Origin: JBGTSJ01 sp041940305
GTDB taxonomy: Bacteria > Planctomycetota > Planctomycetia > Planctomycetales > Planctomycetaceae
Assembly (NCBI GenBank): GCA_041940305.1
Contig: JBGTSJ010000028.1
Span: forward strand, 7,056 to 71,055
Direction of reading: 5' to 3'
DNA length: 64,000 nt
Within the stretch, counting starts at the first letter, position 1. Every line of letters begins with the position of its first letter. The position numbers and the translations under genes were made by a program. Shown piece after piece: positions 50,001-58,700 of this stretch. Under the pieces are notes generated by a model, which saw nothing but the letters and a program-made list of their open reading frames with translations, was not told the DNA's origin and searched no databases.

Positions 50001-51138
50001 GCTGCACCTGCCGCGCGCCGTAGCTGGCCAGGTACATATTCAGGTACTGCCGCACATGTCCGAACGGTTGCTGCGTCCGTCCAGCCTCCTTCTGGAGCCG
50101 CCGCGCCCGGGCGCCGCTGACCTGTTCCATCAATCTCGCGTAGAAAGCATCCCGCCGCCGCGCGACAATCGGCAGCAGCGACGTCAGCGACACGGTCGAA
50201 TCATGCGAATCCGGTCCGGAGCCGCTGATCGACGAGGCCATCAACATTGTGCCGCACAGCGCCGCGGCCGCATCGAACAACCGTTCCTCCCGGCTGCCGC
50301 TGCCCGCGCCGTCGATCCATTCCTGCAGCGCGTCCAGGATGATCTTCCGGACGACGAACCGCCGGTAGTTCCCCTTCACGTCGATCCGGTGCGGGTCCCA
50401 CTCGCCGAACATGTAGTTCGTCCGCTTGTTCACCGGATGCAGATGGTCGTGAGCGCGCACGTCCACCGCGAATTCGTCCAGCTGCGACCGGCGAAAGTGC
50501 GCCTCGTCCAACAGGTCGGTCGGAGCTTCCTCAAGGAACTGCATCGTCCGCGCGATCAGGTCATGCCACGTCCCGTTGGCAGGGCCGGCCTCGGCCACGA
50601 ACACAGGCAGCGGGTGAAATCGCTCGTGAGAGTAGATCTCCATCTGCCGCCCGTTCTCCAGCACGGCGACGGGCCGGTACCCCACGAAGTCATTGAGCTG
50701 CTGCACCGCCCCGGACACAACGCGCTCGCGCTCGTCCCATGGCCCCCCCTGTGCGAGCACAGATTCAAAGAACGCGCCCAGCAAGTAGGGCTGCTCAAAA
50801 TCGGCCGGCTGGAGATGGAACAACAGGTCGGCGTGATGCGCCCGGTACGCCTCCGGCACGGCTTCGAGCGCCAGGCCGATCACCGCTTCGGCCTGCTGGA
50901 CGTCCGAGAAGGCGGCCGACGAGCCAGCGAGGCCGGCCAGTTCGGACCGCAGGATCGCCGCCAGTTCCTGCGATTTTTTCCCCTCCGCCGGAATCAACCA
51001 CAGGCGATTCAGATGCCGCAGAAAGGTCGCGTCCCGCTTGCCGCTCGAAAAATTGATATGCCCCAGCAGTTCGCGAACGGAGTTCTTGTCATCCGCAGAC
51101 AGCCTGGCGGGGCGGCCCTTCGACTTGCGTGACGCCAT
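47089..51138 (-). CDS. Very large cytoplasmic protein of unknown function
   Basis: 1349 residues from the ATG at 51138. No signal peptide or membrane segment. Most of the chain is predicted helical (for example RLLLRQLPRLGLLREGWHALQ, RTMQFLEEAPTDLLDEA), in a style like helical-repeat scaffolds. The best-conserved-looking segment is KRTNYMFGEWDPHRID (about 238-253) followed by RRFVVRKIILDALQEW. An acidic, disordered stretch occurs around residues 690-725 (GDEEDEDNLFSA) and the C-terminus is very basic (ARRNGPRPRRTGRRPSK). I recognise the type as a planctomycete conserved giant without named function. It is the first gene of no clear operon: 260 bases follow to the next minus-strand gene upstream. 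Confidence 0.8.
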   Translation of the reverse strand: MASRKSKGRPARLSADDKNSVRELLGHINFSSGKRDATFLRHLNRLWLIPAEGKKSQELAAILRSELAGLAGSSAAFSDVQQAEAVIGLALEAVPEAYRAHHADLLFHLQPADFEQPYLLGAFFESVLAQGGPWDERERVVSGAVQQLNDFVGYRPVAVLENGRQMEIYSHERFHPLPVFVAEAGPANGTWHDLIARTMQFLEEAPTDLLDEAHFRRSQLDEFAVDVRAHDHLHPVNKRTNYMFGEWDPHRIDVKGNYRRFVVRKIILDALQEWIDGAGSGSREERLFDAAAALCGTMLMASSISGSGPDSHDSTVSLTSLLPIVARRRDAFYARLMEQVSGARARRLQKEAGRTQQPFGHVRQYLNMYLASYGARQVQHRELAYLYARIGYPDAAREQAATIPAASIRFECELQCCMAAARVQLHLGKLQEAAANVLAFEDLLRRGIECGALVDPWNFLGFQGQYPLFASREDAIPDNRIETLLELMEGIFGTFSRALGEAAAQGETELQHRLSHHFEQLARWWDQFGSDIVEDLPDVPGTESWEAALNVSRALAQWHQAGSSAGDISFWRQHVERFDSAHAYVQVVEALLSKHDHIAAMGLLMQWLSQVDDVGFESPEESLFSLLIRWMRLVTEGEISSGDRAAAVLRMFDYLEANAEEFWSVPTLEHAVQRASGSPPPEEAPPSLPSGDEEDEDNLFSAAYEDVVYRDTTDDGHWGDTLEDEHGFRNTEFEILNREMEPRLKFLNAVGQMWQLAACGVAADLQKSDGAAADARVAPAVLQWSRQISDWEQGLLRLMNSVWKHEVPPSSGDHDANVEYDLQLQVKYYLLNQIITTIVCLKNARRLLQGCLPPAEAVAANEGEEERAAAELYAGIIRRDAAAVRQQLPQFLKWLEKQPLLYVPFDHGGEPEPLLRAQSVQVMIRLLLRQLPRLGLLREGWHALQTAFRMERRWRPEGQAITEFDRLFQISLRSALETLLRSAKKWRSGRFTPDELIDVVSDLVDPYQKLWLKHSNTMRLSSVDGLRSEEDWNELAAFIREYGAELFHASQLTLGNIRAILHNGVASLLDYLEENEDPLRSLKLLEHIRDGRLQREDAIWCLETIYTIVVDRFDRFLDYNTTTTQSDYGEMLYCLLDFLRGEAHYDRDAWHMLPLTVVHEMLARNGCEEAADAWSATFEVQTEDLADRHLGDLAQLRERYGMQMPTIQDHLNQRFVKPLSVNRMLAHVERAVKDARAGRKTSAAFRRLRKEIDAYLSDSWGSGVDIPTWLRTLEQEVEDVLHPADGGRPGAEAPLEFPPILLNIRDFRQQLRHWKEPLAPSPARRNGPRPRRTGRRPSKPKEDRREGEA

Positions 51139-51398
51139 ATGCGTGTCCGCTTCCTTTCGTAGCAGCACTCGTTGCCGCCGGCGGCTTCCAGAGTCGTCAA
51201 CATCATCCAGCGCCGGACGCCCCTCACCGATCTGAGACGTCAATGCGCCTTAGTCCAAGGCGCATTGTGGCGCATGGACAACGCCTCCGTAAAGGTACCT
51301 CCGCGCCGAATTATCAAGGCGGCGAATTGCAGCGAGACACCTTATTGACGCAACGCCAGTTCAGGCCGGCCCCGCGGCCGCAAGCCCTCCAAAACCGC

Positions 51399-52961
51399 CT
51401 AATCCCGCGGCACCGTGGACAGATCGCAGATCTCGACGGCCGTGCGTGGTTCCGTCGCCGCGCGGCGGTGAAAGCGGATCGAGACGCCATGCTCCCGATA
51501 GACCCACAGTTCCGTTACCTGGCCGCGCGACGCGAAGCGGATCACCGAAGTCGGCCGTCCGCCCAGAGCCGCCTGCACCTGGTCGTCCGTCATGCCGCGA
51601 CGAACGATGCCCCGCCGGATCGCATCCGCCGTCGGGTCAGCCGGATCGTCGTCCGCGAGCACCCACTCGGCTCCATTGAAACGATAGCCGAGTTCGACCA
51701 GCTTTGCGCGTGCCACCTCCTGGCCCGCACGCTCCTCAAAAACCTCCCGGTACACCTCGGCCGCGGCCGCCTCGTCTCCCAGCAACTGAATATATTCCTC
51801 GGCGAGATCGAACTTGCCGTTAATGCCCCGTCCGCGGAACTTCGGCTCCATTGCGGAAAGCCACCGCCGCTTGACTTCCTCAGCCCGCGCCGCCTGATCC
51901 CGCTCCTCCAGCCGACTCGCCAGGGTCAGCAGGCTTTCGCGCGTCAGCTCGGGAACATTCTGGATCTGATAATCGATCTCACGTGCGCGGTATTCGTCGG
52001 CCAGCGAGGAGAACTCCGGCACCGTCTGCTCGATCCGACGGGCGATCTCAAAGCCGTTCCGGCCGTCCTCGGCCGCGGACGCTTCGATCTGCTCGAGCGC
52101 CGCCTCAGCATAAAACAGGCGGTGCAGCGTGCGGCGTTGATCCTCGTCGGCCTGCTCGTAGACGCCCAGCGGGTCCTCCCCGTACAGCCGCCGCTGTTCG
52201 AGGGTGCCTTCATCGAGCGTCACCCGCACGTCGCTGTCGGGCAGACGCTCCAGCACGTGCGTCAGGACGACGTTGTACATGTCGGGCTTACCTTGCCGCG
52301 CAATCTTCAGCTCGCGGCGGAGAGCGTCATGCACGATCCGATCGTGCAACTCGCGAGGCAGCCCCAGCCGCAGCGCCTTTTGCGCCAGCGTGAACAATGG
52401 CTCGATCGACGACGTCGGGACCTTGCGGTATTCGACAATCAACCCGGTGTGATTCAGATCGGTCGCTTCCCGCAGCAACGCTTCATCCTCGTAGAACTCT
52501 CCTCGCTCCGTCGCCCACTCTGCGAGCGCGTACCATTCCTGCGGCGAATTCGTCTCCAGCCGCGCCCGCCGGTCCCGCACCGAGTCCAGGTCGCTGGGCT
52601 GCAGCTTCAGCCGCGTCACCAGAAAGATGAGCATGCCTTCCCGCGTCTCCAGCCGGCCGGTGACCTCGACGTTCTTCGTCTTGCTGGCCGGGACGCGCAC
52701 CGAGTCGTCGATTACAAAGACGAGATCGCACTTGGTCAGCAGCAGCCGCTCGTCGTTGAAGATCGACCAGCGACCTTCGACGCTCAGCGTCGTTCCCTGC
52801 AGCCGCTGCCACTTGGCACGCTCCGCCACAAACGCCTTCACCGACGCCGGGCCGTCACCCTGAGCGGAAGCGCCGGCGGCGAGTGCCAGCAGCACAGCGG
52901 CGACGGCGCCCAGTCGGACAATCATCTGGCGTGACGGCGGCGACCACGACATTCGGCTCAT
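51399..52961 (-). CDS. Exported helical protein of unknown function
   Basis: 520 residues. The N-terminus VRLGAVAAVLLALAAGASAQ is a signal peptide. Residues about 40-115 look like a small beta domain (TTLSVEGRWSIFNDERLLLT, KNVEVTGRLETREGMLIFLV), followed by a long helical middle with TPR-like character (PQEWYALAEWATERGEFYED) and a C-terminal domain with MTDDQVQAALGGRPTSVIR and ELWVYREHG, a SmpA/OmlA-like pattern. The start codon overlaps the stop of the preceding gene by four bases (ATGA), so the two are translationally coupled. Function unknown; the pair probably acts in the envelope. Confidence 0.75.
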   Translation of the reverse strand: MSRMSWSPPSRQMIVRLGAVAAVLLALAAGASAQGDGPASVKAFVAERAKWQRLQGTTLSVEGRWSIFNDERLLLTKCDLVFVIDDSVRVPASKTKNVEVTGRLETREGMLIFLVTRLKLQPSDLDSVRDRRARLETNSPQEWYALAEWATERGEFYEDEALLREATDLNHTGLIVEYRKVPTSSIEPLFTLAQKALRLGLPRELHDRIVHDALRRELKIARQGKPDMYNVVLTHVLERLPDSDVRVTLDEGTLEQRRLYGEDPLGVYEQADEDQRRTLHRLFYAEAALEQIEASAAEDGRNGFEIARRIEQTVPEFSSLADEYRAREIDYQIQNVPELTRESLLTLASRLEERDQAARAEEVKRRWLSAMEPKFRGRGINGKFDLAEEYIQLLGDEAAAAEVYREVFEERAGQEVARAKLVELGYRFNGAEWVLADDDPADPTADAIRRGIVRRGMTDDQVQAALGGRPTSVIRFASRGQVTELWVYREHGVSIRFHRRAATEPRTAVEICDLSTVPRD

Positions 52962-54127
52962 CCTTCCTCCTCCTCCTCCTCGTTCAGCCCGATCGCCGCA
53001 GCCTGGCTTTTCAGGACACCGCGGACGTCACTCTCCATTTGCGCATCGTCGAATGTGAAGCCCAATGCCTGATAATTGTCGGCGTTTGTCCACAGGAATG
53101 CGGACGAGCGCGCAAGTTGCAGGACCCAGGTCCGGCCGTCCGACGACAACTCGCATGACTGGATCTGTCCCGCAAGCACTACCGGACGCGGCTTTCCACC
53201 CTTCACCAGCCGATCCAGTTCCGGCATCGCCACTTCGATCGAAACGCTGCGGCTTTGCGGTCCGATGCCGAACGGAATCCGCAGCGCATACGCCCCCCCC
53301 GTCGTGGCGCGGTCCGCCGGAATCAACGCCCCTTCGACAACAATCCAGCGGTCCTGATAACGCGTCTGAAAAGTGCTCGTCCATTCCGAACCCCGGCCCG
53401 ACTCGTGCGCCGCGTCAGCTTCGGACACAATGTCAAATAGAGGCAGCGGCACCAGATCGCGGATCGCCGACGTCTCCCGGTGCAACTGCCGGATCTCGCG
53501 CGCCAGCGGGTCGTCCCGACGTTCGAGCACGTCGAGCAGTGCCACGGCCTTCGCAAACTCCGTCTGTGCCGTCACGAAGTCGCCCGCCTCCATCGCGCTG
53601 CGGGCGTTCTCATTGGCGGCGGTCAACTCGATGACGGCCTGTTCGGAACGATCCGAGAACAGCGTCACCGCCGCCGTGATGCCGCACACAATTACCATCC
53701 CCAGCACAATCAGCCGCAACGGCGTCCAGAGCGCAATGAACCCGGCCACGAACGCCGCGATGCGGCTCCCGAAGCCGAGTCCGGCGTCGGCCGCTCCGCG
53801 TCCCACCTTGGCGGACGCCTTCGCGACGTTCTCGGACGCTTTCTTGAATACGCGCTGGCCAACCGGCGTGATCGGCGGGGCGGCGGCGCTCTTCTTTTTC
53901 TTGCGCTTCTTCGGCTTGGGCGGAGGAGGCGCCGTCGGGATCGGATAGACGTCGCGCGGCAGCACGAACAGCGATGCCCCGCAGGAGCGGCAGACGAGAC
54001 GCTGCTGCTTGCGACGCCGCAGCCCCGTATGCCGGACTCCGCACTCGCACAGCGATTCGAACGGCTGTGGCTCTTCCGGCGAGTCTCCCCGCAGGGCGCC
54101 GGTCGCTTTCGACAGCCATCCGGACAT
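52958..54127 (-). CDS. Zinc-ribbon membrane protein of unknown function
   Basis: 389 residues. The N-terminal part has a Cys pattern typical of a zinc ribbon (CECG...LVCRSCG), then a Pro/Lys-rich linker (PPPPKPKKRKKKKS), one or two membrane segments (about residues 120-160; LRLIVLGMVIVCGITAAVTL) and a C-terminal domain outside the membrane of about 230 residues with an OB-like beta pattern (RWIVVEGALIPADR; RPVVLAGQIQSCEL). It ends in an acidic run. The gene overlaps the next by ATGA, so its product and the exported helical protein are made together. Confidence 0.75.
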   Translation of the reverse strand: MSGWLSKATGALRGDSPEEPQPFESLCECGVRHTGLRRRKQQRLVCRSCGASLFVLPRDVYPIPTAPPPPKPKKRKKKKSAAAPPITPVGQRVFKKASENVAKASAKVGRGAADAGLGFGSRIAAFVAGFIALWTPLRLIVLGMVIVCGITAAVTLFSDRSEQAVIELTAANENARSAMEAGDFVTAQTEFAKAVALLDVLERRDDPLAREIRQLHRETSAIRDLVPLPLFDIVSEADAAHESGRGSEWTSTFQTRYQDRWIVVEGALIPADRATTGGAYALRIPFGIGPQSRSVSIEVAMPELDRLVKGGKPRPVVLAGQIQSCELSSDGRTWVLQLARSSAFLWTNADNYQALGFTFDDAQMESDVRGVLKSQAAAIGLNEEEEEEG

Positions 54128-54384
54128 GCATCAGCCTGTTCGGGGTCCCGGTCGGATCTTCAGCGAAGGGTCGTGAGTCCTCCGATTATCCGGCCGAATG
54201 AGAAGCGGGTCAACGGCGTCTGAGCCGGATCGGAGGCGCTGTACGCAGGAGCCGATTCCGTGATCGCTGGTGAGCCGATCCCGGGTGGCGCGCCCGGGTG
54301 AACGGAATGGACGCCCTACACGTGCCCGCGCCCGCCCGGAACTCGATCTCCGCGCGCCACCGGCCTCGCGATGAACTCGCTGTT

Positions 54385-56244
54385 TCAGGCGCCCGCGTGC
54401 GTGTCCAGCCACTCGTGCAACTCGGCCGACACCTGTTTCAACAGCGAGTCCGATTGCGATTTGACCGCGGCGAGGACCGACTCGCTCTGGCACTCAAACC
54501 GCGAGAACAGATAGAACTTGATCTTCGGCTCGGTTCCCGACGGGCGAACCGCAATCCGCAACGCGGGGTCGCGGTCAACCGTCTCGAAGATCATCAGGTC
54601 TCCTTGCGGCTTCGGCACATCATGCGACCGGGTGTTTTCGGGAAGCCGGCGGGCTTCCTGCCGCTCGTAATCGTACACGATGCCGAAGTCGCTTCCGCCC
54701 AGACGCACCGGCGGCGACTGTCGGAAGGCAGCCATGATCCGGCCGATCTGGCGGCTCCCTTCGTCCCCTTCGCACGTCTTCGAGATCTGCCCTTCCTGGT
54801 AGAAGCCATGCTGCAAGTACAATTCATCCAGCCGGTCCAGCAGTGACTTCCCTTCCTGCCGCAGTTCAGCAGCGCATTCCGCGAGGTACAACGTCGCGAT
54901 ACCGGCGTCCTTATCCCGCGCGTACGTCCCGGCAAGGTAGCCCAACGATTCCTCCGTGCCGAACACGAACTTCTCCGGTCCCTCTTCGTCCATCACTCCG
55001 GCGATGTACTTGAAGCCGACGAGCAGGTCGTCGATCACGCGCACGTCATGGGATCGCGCGATCGCTCGAATCATGCGGGTCGTCACGAGCGTCTCCACAA
55101 CGTAGTGCTGCGGCGTGAGCCCGCCACGCGCCGTCCGCTTCCTCAGAATGTAGTCGGCCAGCAGACAACCGATCTGATTGCCCGACAGATGCTCATAGCG
55201 ACCGTTCCGATCGCGGACACAGACGGCCATCCGGTCCGCATCCGGATCGGATGCGATGAGCACCTCCGCCCCCATCTCCGCCGCCTGGGCATGCATCGGC
55301 TCAAAGACCTGCGGACGTTCCGGATTCGGCAGGTGCCCTGGGACGTTCGGAAAATCCCCGTTTGCTTCACGATGCGGTTCGAAGATCTCGACTCCCCGAA
55401 AGCCGGACCGCTTCAGCACCTGCCAGCAGCAGGTCTCTCCCACTCCGTGCAGCGGCGAGTACAGCGCCGGCAGTTCACGCGCATCGGACAGACTCATTGC
55501 CAGCACGCAGTCGGCATACGCGCGATCGACCTCAGAGCCAATGATTTCGATGCGCCCCGCATGGATCGCCTGCTGCAGGTCGATCCGCGGAATCTCGTCC
55601 GCTTCGTTCACGCACCGGATAATGCCCGCGTCGTGCGGCGGCAATACCTGCCCCCCCGTGCTCCAGTACACCTTGATCCCGTTGTCGGCCGGAGGATTAT
55701 GCGACGCAGAGATCATCACGCCTGCATCGCACCGCAGATGACGCACGGCGAACGACAACTCCGGCGTCGAACGGAACGACTCAAACAGGTACACCTTCAG
55801 CCCGTTCGCCGCGAGCGTCGTCGCCGCCAGTTCCGCAAACTCGGGGGAGCGATTGCGCGTGTCGCAGGCCACGACCGCCGATCCGGCCGCCTGTCGCGAC
55901 TCACCCCTGGCCTGGTCCGCGCCCCGTGTCTGCTGCAGGTACATCGCCAGCCCGTGTGCCGACTCCGCAATGGTCCGTTCGTTGATCGTGGCGGATCCGA
56001 ACTCCGCCATCGGGCCGCGCCGTCCGCCCGTGCCGAACGGAATCTGCTGCCAGAACAGTTGCTTGAGCCGCGGAAAGTTCTGTTCCTGCACCAGCGCGCA
56101 GATGCCGCTGCGATACGGTGCATACGCCGGCTTCGTCAGCCAGCGCCGGATATTTGCCACGGCATCATCGGTCAATAGGCCTCTCTCTCCTGCACGCCGG
56201 ACTGCTTCCACACATTCCACCAGGTTTTCGGCCGTTCCAGGCAT
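54385..56244 (-). CDS. Phosphoglucomutase/phosphomannomutase family protein
   Basis: 619 residues. Alpha-D-phosphohexomutase with all four domain markers: active-site serine loop MISASHNPPADN, metal loop SDPDADRMAV, sugar-binding GTEESLGYLAG and phosphate-binding RPSGTEPKIKFYL. Such enzymes interconvert hexose 1- and 6-phosphates for glycan and glycogen synthesis. At 619 residues it is of the longer, eukaryote-like PGM2 group rather than the 450-residue bacterial PMM/PGM, with an N-terminal helical lead (NIRRWLTKPAYAPYRSGI). The ATG at 56244 follows a GGTGGAG site; the open frame upstream to 56595 is without similarity. Confidence 0.92.
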   Translation of the reverse strand: MPGTAENLVECVEAVRRAGERGLLTDDAVANIRRWLTKPAYAPYRSGICALVQEQNFPRLKQLFWQQIPFGTGGRRGPMAEFGSATINERTIAESAHGLAMYLQQTRGADQARGESRQAAGSAVVACDTRNRSPEFAELAATTLAANGLKVYLFESFRSTPELSFAVRHLRCDAGVMISASHNPPADNGIKVYWSTGGQVLPPHDAGIIRCVNEADEIPRIDLQQAIHAGRIEIIGSEVDRAYADCVLAMSLSDARELPALYSPLHGVGETCCWQVLKRSGFRGVEIFEPHREANGDFPNVPGHLPNPERPQVFEPMHAQAAEMGAEVLIASDPDADRMAVCVRDRNGRYEHLSGNQIGCLLADYILRKRTARGGLTPQHYVVETLVTTRMIRAIARSHDVRVIDDLLVGFKYIAGVMDEEGPEKFVFGTEESLGYLAGTYARDKDAGIATLYLAECAAELRQEGKSLLDRLDELYLQHGFYQEGQISKTCEGDEGSRQIGRIMAAFRQSPPVRLGGSDFGIVYDYERQEARRLPENTRSHDVPKPQGDLMIFETVDRDPALRIAVRPSGTEPKIKFYLFSRFECQSESVLAAVKSQSDSLLKQVSAELHEWLDTHAGA

Positions 56245-56512
56245 GACTCCACCTTCGTGCTTGCAAGTCACAGAGGAGATCACTCTAAGCACATTCGTCT
56301 GATCACGAAAGCCGCCGACGTCGGGAATCGTCGCCGGTGGCGTTTCGTCGTACGATCCATCGCATCCCGGATGCGAAAGCGACGTCACTGAAGCGCCGCT
56401 CTCGAACGTCGCCGGTTTGTCACTGGTGGACTGATGCGGTAATGTGTTGCGTACATTTGTTTGCCACATCTCTTGATTGACCCGCATCGAACTCGACGAG
56501 GGGATACAGCTC

Positions 56513-57151
56513 ATGGCCATCTCGGTGAATTGCCCGTCATGCGCTCGGCAGTACAGCGTGAAGGAAGAAGCCGCCGGCAAGAAGTTCAAGTGCAAGGACT
56601 GTGGCGCCGTCGTCGAGGTGCCCGATGGCGGTGGAGGGGGTGGAGACGCGTTCGCCGACGATTACGGTGATCCCTATAACCCTTACGCCGACGACGAAAT
56701 GGCCGCCGGAGGGGCACCGCCCCCGATGGCGACGCGCCGCCCCAAAAAGCGCTCCGGAGGTTCAAAGTCGGCTGCCGCAGAACGAACCAAGCTCCCGGCC
56801 ATCTTCCTGCTGATTATCGTCTGCCTGTCGTTTCTGAACCATGTCGGCGGCATCGTGATGCACTTCATGGGAATCGAGGCGTTTCCCATGCAGCAGGCCA
56901 ACAATCCCGGCGAAGAGATGGCGCAAATGATCGGCGGCGTCGTCGGCGGTGTCGTCGGCATTGGAGCCGACGCTCTCGTCTTCGTCGGTGCGCTCTCCCT
57001 GCTCCGAGTCAGTTCTTACGGAATGGCAATGACCGGATCGATTGTGTCCGTCATCCCGTGCCTGTCTCCCTGCTGCGTTCTTGGCATTCCCTTCGGTATT
57101 TGGGCGCTGGTCGTGCTGAACGACGAATCCGTCAAAGCCGGATTCCGCTGA
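56513..57151 (+). CDS. Zinc-ribbon multi-pass membrane protein
   Basis: 212 residues from the ATG at 56513. The N-terminus is a small zinc ribbon (CPSCARQYSVKEEAAGKKFK followed by CKDC), like MJ0042-type ribbons. A Gly/Asp/Pro-rich linker leads to three or four hydrophobic segments (LPAIFLLIIVCLSFL; MIGGVVGGVVGIGADALVFV; VIPCLSPCCVLGIPFGIWAL). The last segment is rich in Cys and Pro. Proteins of this plan are numerous in planctomycetes; their role is unknown. Divergent from the phosphohexomutase. Confidence 0.78.
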   Translation: MAISVNCPSCARQYSVKEEAAGKKFKCKDCGAVVEVPDGGGGGGDAFADDYGDPYNPYADDEMAAGGAPPPMATRRPKKRSGGSKSAAAERTKLPAIFLLIIVCLSFLNHVGGIVMHFMGIEAFPMQQANNPGEEMAQMIGGVVGGVVGIGADALVFVGALSLLRVSSYGMAMTGSIVSVIPCLSPCCVLGIPFGIWALVVLNDESVKAGFR

Positions 57152-57240
57152 GGCGGGCGAAGCGGCGCGATCTCGGCCGAGTTCCGCCGACAGTGCCTCG
57201 CCGCCGGCAAGGTGTGACCACGCGGCGGGATCAGCAGACG

Positions 57241-58521
57241 ATGGCGGACGAGCACGCAATCCGGTTATTGCTCCGCCTGATTTCCGCCGCCATCACCCTG
57301 TTGATCGCAGCAACCTGGCCGCTCTGGACGCCCGATCATCCCTGGCCGCAGATTCCCTGGATCGCCGCTGCCTGCCAGCTATCCGCGCTCTGGGACTGGT
57401 GCGCCCTGACTCTTGTCGGTGCGGGCTGCTGCATGCTGTTCGCCGGACATCAGCATCGCAGGAGTGTGGGTGCGGCTCTGCTGGTGATCGGTCTGGCGGC
57501 GGCATTGATCGTGGACCAGCATCGCCTGCAGCCCTGGGCGCTTGAGTATCTACTTGTAGCAACATTCTTCTGGCTCGCGCCCGGCAGGACCGGCCTGCAA
57601 TGCGTGCGCTGGCTGGTCATCAGCATTTACACCTGGTCGGCCGTGTCAAAGCTCGACGCGGCCTACCTGATGACGGATGGGCGCGACTGGCTCCAGGGTC
57701 TGCTGGATTCGATAGGTCTCGACCTGCCCGGCTGGAGGCAACAAGGCCCCCAATGGGCCGTGCTCCTGCTGCCAATGGGCGAACTGCTCGTTGCTGCGTC
57801 ACTGGCAGTCCCCCGCCTTCGGCGCTTCGGACTGGCGCTTTCATTGGTCATGCACGGTTTGCTGATCTGGGTGCTGGGCCCGTTCGGGCTGCGGCACGAG
57901 CCCGCCGTCCTGATCTGGAACGCCGCCTGCATTCCGCAGAACTGGCTGATCTTTCGACGCTTCGAGGTGGAGCAGCCCGCGACCGAAGCGCGTCCCATCT
58001 CCTCCCGGCTGAGACCGTCAGCCGCGTGGATCCTGACGGCCGCAGCCGTCATCCTGCCGGCTTTGGAATTGATCGGCTGCTGGGACCATTGGCCGGCCTG
58101 GGCTGTCTACTCCGCGCGACCCGCCGACGTCATTGTGCTCGTTGACGACGCCGTCTCCGACCGCCTGCCCGCCACTCTCCGGCCGCACGTCGGCGCACCC
58201 GAACCGCTCACTGACTGGCGGCCCGTATCACTCGACCAGTGGTCGTTCGACGAACTGCATTGCCCGGTCTATCCACAACAGCGTTTTCGCCTTGCAGTCG
58301 CCGCGGCCATCGGAGAGGAGTGCAACCTGGGATCTGGGCTGCAACTGCGAATCCACTCTGAACCCGATCGCTGGACCGGACAGCGGAGCGAAACCATGCT
58401 TTCCGGAACAGCGGCCATCCGCAAGGCCTGCGACGAGTACTGGATCAATACCTCGCCAAGGGCAACGCGTTGGAGCCGCCTCGACGAGTCCGGAGTCCCT
58501 GACGCTCGCGACGACCAATGA
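57241..58521 (+). CDS. Polytopic membrane protein of unknown function
   Basis: 426 residues from the ATG at 57241. Seven or eight hydrophobic segments span residues about 8-260 and 270-300 (LISAAITLLIAATWPLW; CALTLVGAGCCMLFA; FGLALSLVMHGLLIWVLG). The segment SAVSKLDAAYLMTDGRDWL resembles the pattern of HTTM/DoxX-like planctomycete membrane proteins (SKLD...). The C-terminal 120 residues are soluble. No catalytic motif is evident. It follows the zinc-ribbon membrane protein by 89 bases on the same strand, possibly as one transcription unit. Confidence 0.75.
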   Translation: MADEHAIRLLLRLISAAITLLIAATWPLWTPDHPWPQIPWIAAACQLSALWDWCALTLVGAGCCMLFAGHQHRRSVGAALLVIGLAAALIVDQHRLQPWALEYLLVATFFWLAPGRTGLQCVRWLVISIYTWSAVSKLDAAYLMTDGRDWLQGLLDSIGLDLPGWRQQGPQWAVLLLPMGELLVAASLAVPRLRRFGLALSLVMHGLLIWVLGPFGLRHEPAVLIWNAACIPQNWLIFRRFEVEQPATEARPISSRLRPSAAWILTAAAVILPALELIGCWDHWPAWAVYSARPADVIVLVDDAVSDRLPATLRPHVGAPEPLTDWRPVSLDQWSFDELHCPVYPQQRFRLAVAAAIGEECNLGSGLQLRIHSEPDRWTGQRSETMLSGTAAIRKACDEYWINTSPRATRWSRLDESGVPDARDDQ

Positions 58522-58700
58522 ACATCGTCAGACGCCGTTGCCCGGGATGCGAGATCTCGAAGCGTTCGCCGTTGTTTGTTAACACGCGGTTAATCTCCTC
58601 ATCCGCACATAGCGTCCGTGCGGCGGGCGCCTAGAATCTCGTCGGCCGATTTCCGCATCGATCGTGTGACCCGATTCGTCCGATTCCCTCTGGATTGCGA

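Noticed and set aside
49348..51132. 594-codon open frame on the plus strand opposite the 1349-residue protein
   Set aside because: Arg/Leu/Gln-rich translation without domain pattern; the minus strand frame is longer, has a plausible start and a balanced composition.
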